DNA of 64,000 nucleotides from Pedobacter cryoconitis (GTDB lineage: Bacteria > Bacteroidota > Bacteroidia > Sphingobacteriales > Sphingobacteriaceae): the NCBI RefSeq assembly GCF_001590605.1, contig NZ_CP014504.1, positions 3,844,001 through 3,908,000 of the forward strand. The letters are read 5' to 3'. Below are positions 61,981 through 64,000 of this stretch, piece by piece (the first letter of the stretch is position 1; the number at the start of each line of letters is the position of its first letter). The notes under the pieces were generated by a model. It was given only the letters and a program-made list of their open reading frames with translations. It searched no databases and was not told the DNA's origin. The position numbers and the translations under genes are program-made.

Positions 61981-62715
61981 CTAACGCAGTTCGAAAAGGT
62001 TATCTACTCCTAAAAGTTTAGCAGAAGTAAAGCCTTCTGCATAAGTGGCACCGATAGGTTTTCCCATCTCCCTGGCTCTTGCAATTACACTCTCAAAAAA
62101 TTCTGGTGAAGAAATGTAAGTCGCCGGGCCGTCAAGCTCTGGGTTTTTATTCAGTTCAGGGCTATGGAATTGAGTTTTGAAAGCTTTGATAGAATTGATT
62201 TTCGTTTCAATATAAGGCGTAATGTCTATAATTACATCTGGCTTGATATAGGTATCCTGAATGTATTGAAGGAACAACCGTGGTCTCCATGCCTGTTGCG
62301 CTACACCGTTGTCTATAGTCTCCACTTTGGGCAGGCCAGACAGGAAACAAGAATCGCTCGCTAAAGAGGCAGCTCTTCCGTGGTCAGGATGACGGTCACG
62401 TATCGCATTACCCAAAATGATTTCAGGCTGGTATTTACGGATCATCCGGATTACCTCCAGCTGATGTGCTTCGTCATTTTTGAAAAACCCGTCTTTAAAC
62501 CTTAAATTTTCACGGGCATGCAAACCTAATATTTTTGCTGAATCCTTCGCTTCCTGATCACGTGTTTCAGCTGTTCCGCGGGTGCCTAACTCCCCCCTGG
62601 TAAAATCAACTATTCCTACTTTTTTACCTTGCGCAATATGCTTTAAAATTGTTCCTGAACAGCCTAATTCTGCATCATCAGGATGTACAGCTAATACTAA
62701 TATATCTAATTTCAT
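61981..62715 (-). CDS. bshB1: Bacillithiol biosynthesis deacetylase BshB1
   Basis: Zinc-dependent deacetylase that makes GlcN-malate from GlcNAc-malate on the way to bacillithiol, the low-molecular-weight thiol used in place of glutathione. 244 aa of the LmbE/PIG-L fold. The zinc motif is LAVHPDDAELGCSG (His11, Asp14), with the third ligand in RDRHPDHGRAA, and VDFTRGELGTRGT is a BshB1 stretch. The end SAKLLGVDNLFELR is typical. Follows the peroxidase gene by 38 nt. Confidence 0.93.
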   Translation of the reverse strand: MKLDILVLAVHPDDAELGCSGTILKHIAQGKKVGIVDFTRGELGTRGTAETRDQEAKDSAKILGLHARENLRFKDGFFKNDEAHQLEVIRMIRKYQPEIILGNAIRDRHPDHGRAASLASDSCFLSGLPKVETIDNGVAQQAWRPRLFLQYIQDTYIKPDVIIDITPYIETKINSIKAFKTQFHSPELNKNPELDGPATYISSPEFFESVIARAREMGKPIGATYAEGFTSAKLLGVDNLFELR

Positions 62716-62753
62716 TGTTTTGTTTTAGAATTGGTGGGCACTCGCGCACCGTT

Positions 62754-63251
62754 TTAGAGCAAGCGTTGAATTTTCTTTCTGACCTTGGAAGATAATGGTT
62801 TGGTAAACGGGAAAAAGTAATCCACTACTTCGCCGTTCTTATTGATCAGATATTTATGAAAATTCCACCTTGGTGTAGATTTAATGTGACCATTGAGGTC
62901 TTTATTACTCAAAAATTTATAGATTGGATTTGCTTGCGAACCCCTGACCATGATTTTTTCAAATACAGGAAATTTAACACCGTAGTTTGCTTCACAAAAT
63001 TCATAAATCGCAGTTCCTACTAAAGGTTCCTGCCCACCGAAATCATTGGAAGGGAAACCCAGAACTTCAAATTCTTCCTGATTAAACGAATCTCTGAGCT
63101 CCTGAAGTTCTTTCAATTGAGGCGCGAATCCACACGCAGAAGCAATATTTACGATCAGAAGCACTTTACCTTTATAATCTGCTAATTCTTTATTTTTTCC
63201 ATCGATTAGTTTTGCATTAAACTGGTAAATACTTTGAGGGTTTTCTTCCAT
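62754..63251 (-). CDS. Glutathione-peroxidase-family thiol peroxidase
   Basis: Thioredoxin-fold peroxidase of 165 aa. Peroxidatic Cys40 in NIASACGFAPQ, Gln74 in FPSNDFGGQEP, and the tetrad Trp/Asn in WNFHKYLI. A second cysteine, Cys86 in YEFCEANYG, sits where 2-Cys GPx proteins have the resolving Cys, so reduction by thioredoxin (or another thiol) is more likely than by glutathione. No signal peptide. Between DUF4294 (2 nt) and bshB1 (38 nt) genes. Confidence 0.92.
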   Translation of the reverse strand: MEENPQSIYQFNAKLIDGKNKELADYKGKVLLIVNIASACGFAPQLKELQELRDSFNQEEFEVLGFPSNDFGGQEPLVGTAIYEFCEANYGVKFPVFEKIMVRGSQANPIYKFLSNKDLNGHIKSTPRWNFHKYLINKNGEVVDYFFPFTKPLSSKVRKKIQRLL

Positions 63252-63253
63252 GC

Positions 63254-63874
63254 TTATTGATGATAAAAGCCCGAAGACTGAATAATAGATTCTATATCTC
63301 TTTCTTCTTCAGGATTATAAGTGCTTTTTAAATTATGGCCCACTACTCTTGCAACGGACTGGTAAATAAAGGCTTTTACACCTCCTTGTGTTTCTTTGAC
63401 AATTTCGTAAGTAGTACGGCCGACTTCCCTGTCAATTAACTTGGTCAGAATCTGGCCCTGCGTAATTGTCAGTTCTTTGATCTCTGTATTAAACATTTTT
63501 TTGATTTCAGCATCGCAAGCTTTCACGAGCTTTTTATGCGCTTTGCGATCTGTGGTTACCGCAAGGTCGCGCTCCAATTGCTCATACCTTCTCTTTGCAA
63601 AAAGGGCATAAGGCATAACTTTTAGTACATTGTAACGGAGCCTGTTAAAGGCGGCACGGTCTGCAGGAGTTTTAAAAATTCTGGCACCATAGATAACTAC
63701 CTCATTCAGAGGTATCCATGGTATCATTTCACCATCTTCGTTCGTAGAGGCTACTCTGATGGTATCATTTTTGCCCCTTACAGGAAACTTAACAGGCACA
63801 GAACTTTCCTGGGCCTTTAGTTCACCTACGGCAATAATGACAAATAACAGAATAAATAAACTGCAAAATTTCAT
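63254..63874 (-). CDS. DUF4294 domain protein, exported
   Basis: 206 aa protein with a signal peptide (cut after LKAQ) and the DUF4294 body: PWIPLNEVVIYGARIF, RLRYNVLKVMPYALFAKRRYEQLE and the long helical middle, ending with LITxLIDRE-like KLIDREVGRTTYEIVKE. No enzymatic role is known. First gene of the run with gpx and bshB1; a TAAATTTG box at 63901-63908 on the minus strand lies 26 nt upstream. Confidence 0.88.
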   Translation of the reverse strand: MKFCSLFILLFVIIAVGELKAQESSVPVKFPVRGKNDTIRVASTNEDGEMIPWIPLNEVVIYGARIFKTPADRAAFNRLRYNVLKVMPYALFAKRRYEQLERDLAVTTDRKAHKKLVKACDAEIKKMFNTEIKELTITQGQILTKLIDREVGRTTYEIVKETQGGVKAFIYQSVARVVGHNLKSTYNPEEERDIESIIQSSGFYHQ

Positions 63875-63912
63875 AAATTTATACTCCCACGAAGTTAAAG
63901 CAAATTTAATAC

Positions 63913-63936
63913 ATTAGGTTTATAACTAAATCTAAT
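63913..63936. promoter_or_regulatory. ATTAGGTTTA-N4-TAAATCTAAT palindrome
   Basis: 10 bp arms with one mismatch, located across the -12 to -33 part of the DUF4294 promoter, and 49 bp before a plus-strand ATG at 63985. A repressor site is plausible. Confidence 0.45.
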
Positions 63937-63984
63937 ATATTCTTAAACGATTAACAAGCTATAATTATTACGAAAATAATACAA

Positions 63985-64000
63985 ATGAAGAATACCTTAG
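63985..64000 (+). CDS. Possible start of a gene running off the right edge
   Basis: ATGAAGAATACCTTAG is open to the window end (5 codons, MKNTL). It faces the DUF4294 gene across a 110 bp gap with a palindrome. Nothing more can be said from 16 bases. Confidence 0.3.

Overview
The window is about 64 kb of a low-GC chromosome from a member of the Bacteroidota. The most likely home is the Sphingobacteriaceae, close to Pedobacter. The evidence is a SusC/SusD pair with an ECF sigma factor and FecR, a TamL-type lipoprotein, a type IX secretion plug-domain protein, bacillithiol synthesis (BshB1), DUF4294 and NamZ (DUF1343) families, an L-lysine 6-transaminase, no clear Shine-Dalgarno sequences, and promoters of the Bacteroidota form TTG-N19-TAnnTTTG. 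Most of the window is ordinary core chromosome; the one clear mobile element is a complete IS3-family copy.

Layout. 1-3480: partial glpD facing a DeoR/GlpR regulator, a hotdog thioesterase and TspO. 3565-9726: a patatin with an outer-membrane barrel, a small membrane protein, TamL, and a SpoU methyltransferase whose start overlaps that of tamL. 9728-11200: tRNA-Cys with a small basic protein, then pyrD. 11342-19918: ABC-F ATPase, T9SS plug protein, cytoplasmic alpha-amylase, a second thioesterase, an antiporter, EVE protein, holA, and a small orphan nuclease facing holA. 19919-22270: AT-rich, repeat-rich DNA split by the IS, ending in a very long hairpin. 22269-31156: valS, an acetyltransferase, a DPP-IV-like peptidase, an M13 peptidase and an outer-membrane protein of unknown role. 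31219-40334: mnmD, aldo/keto reductase, AI-2E family transporter, mazG, a degenerate DEAD-box protein, an S9 peptidase and a LolE/FtsX permease. 40440-47333: NamZ, a charged small protein, a nucleotidase facing a second DeoR regulator, topoisomerase IB, fmt, a class IV aminotransferase and an RluA synthase. 47495-51334: a D-cysteine desulfhydrase-like enzyme, a lipoprotein, lat with a small partner, a long palindrome and a (GAAA)9 microsatellite. 51408-60453: DUF218 protein, SusD, SusC, FecR, ECF sigma and a TlpA-like thioredoxin. 60564-64000: acyl-CoA dehydrogenase, bshB1, glutathione-peroxidase-like protein and DUF4294 protein.

How it works together. The sigma/FecR/SusC/SusD/DUF218 run looks like one regulated TonB-dependent uptake locus with no glycoside hydrolase. 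DUF4294, gpx and bshB1 form a tight run with a possible thiol-redox theme. Both DeoR regulators have direct repeats at about one helical turn in their divergent upstream regions. Convergent genes are often separated by long perfect hairpins that probably terminate transcription both ways.

Limits: all assignments come from reading sequence and recognising families. No database search, folding or alignment program was run. Substrates of the transport and aminotransferase genes are not known from this sequence.
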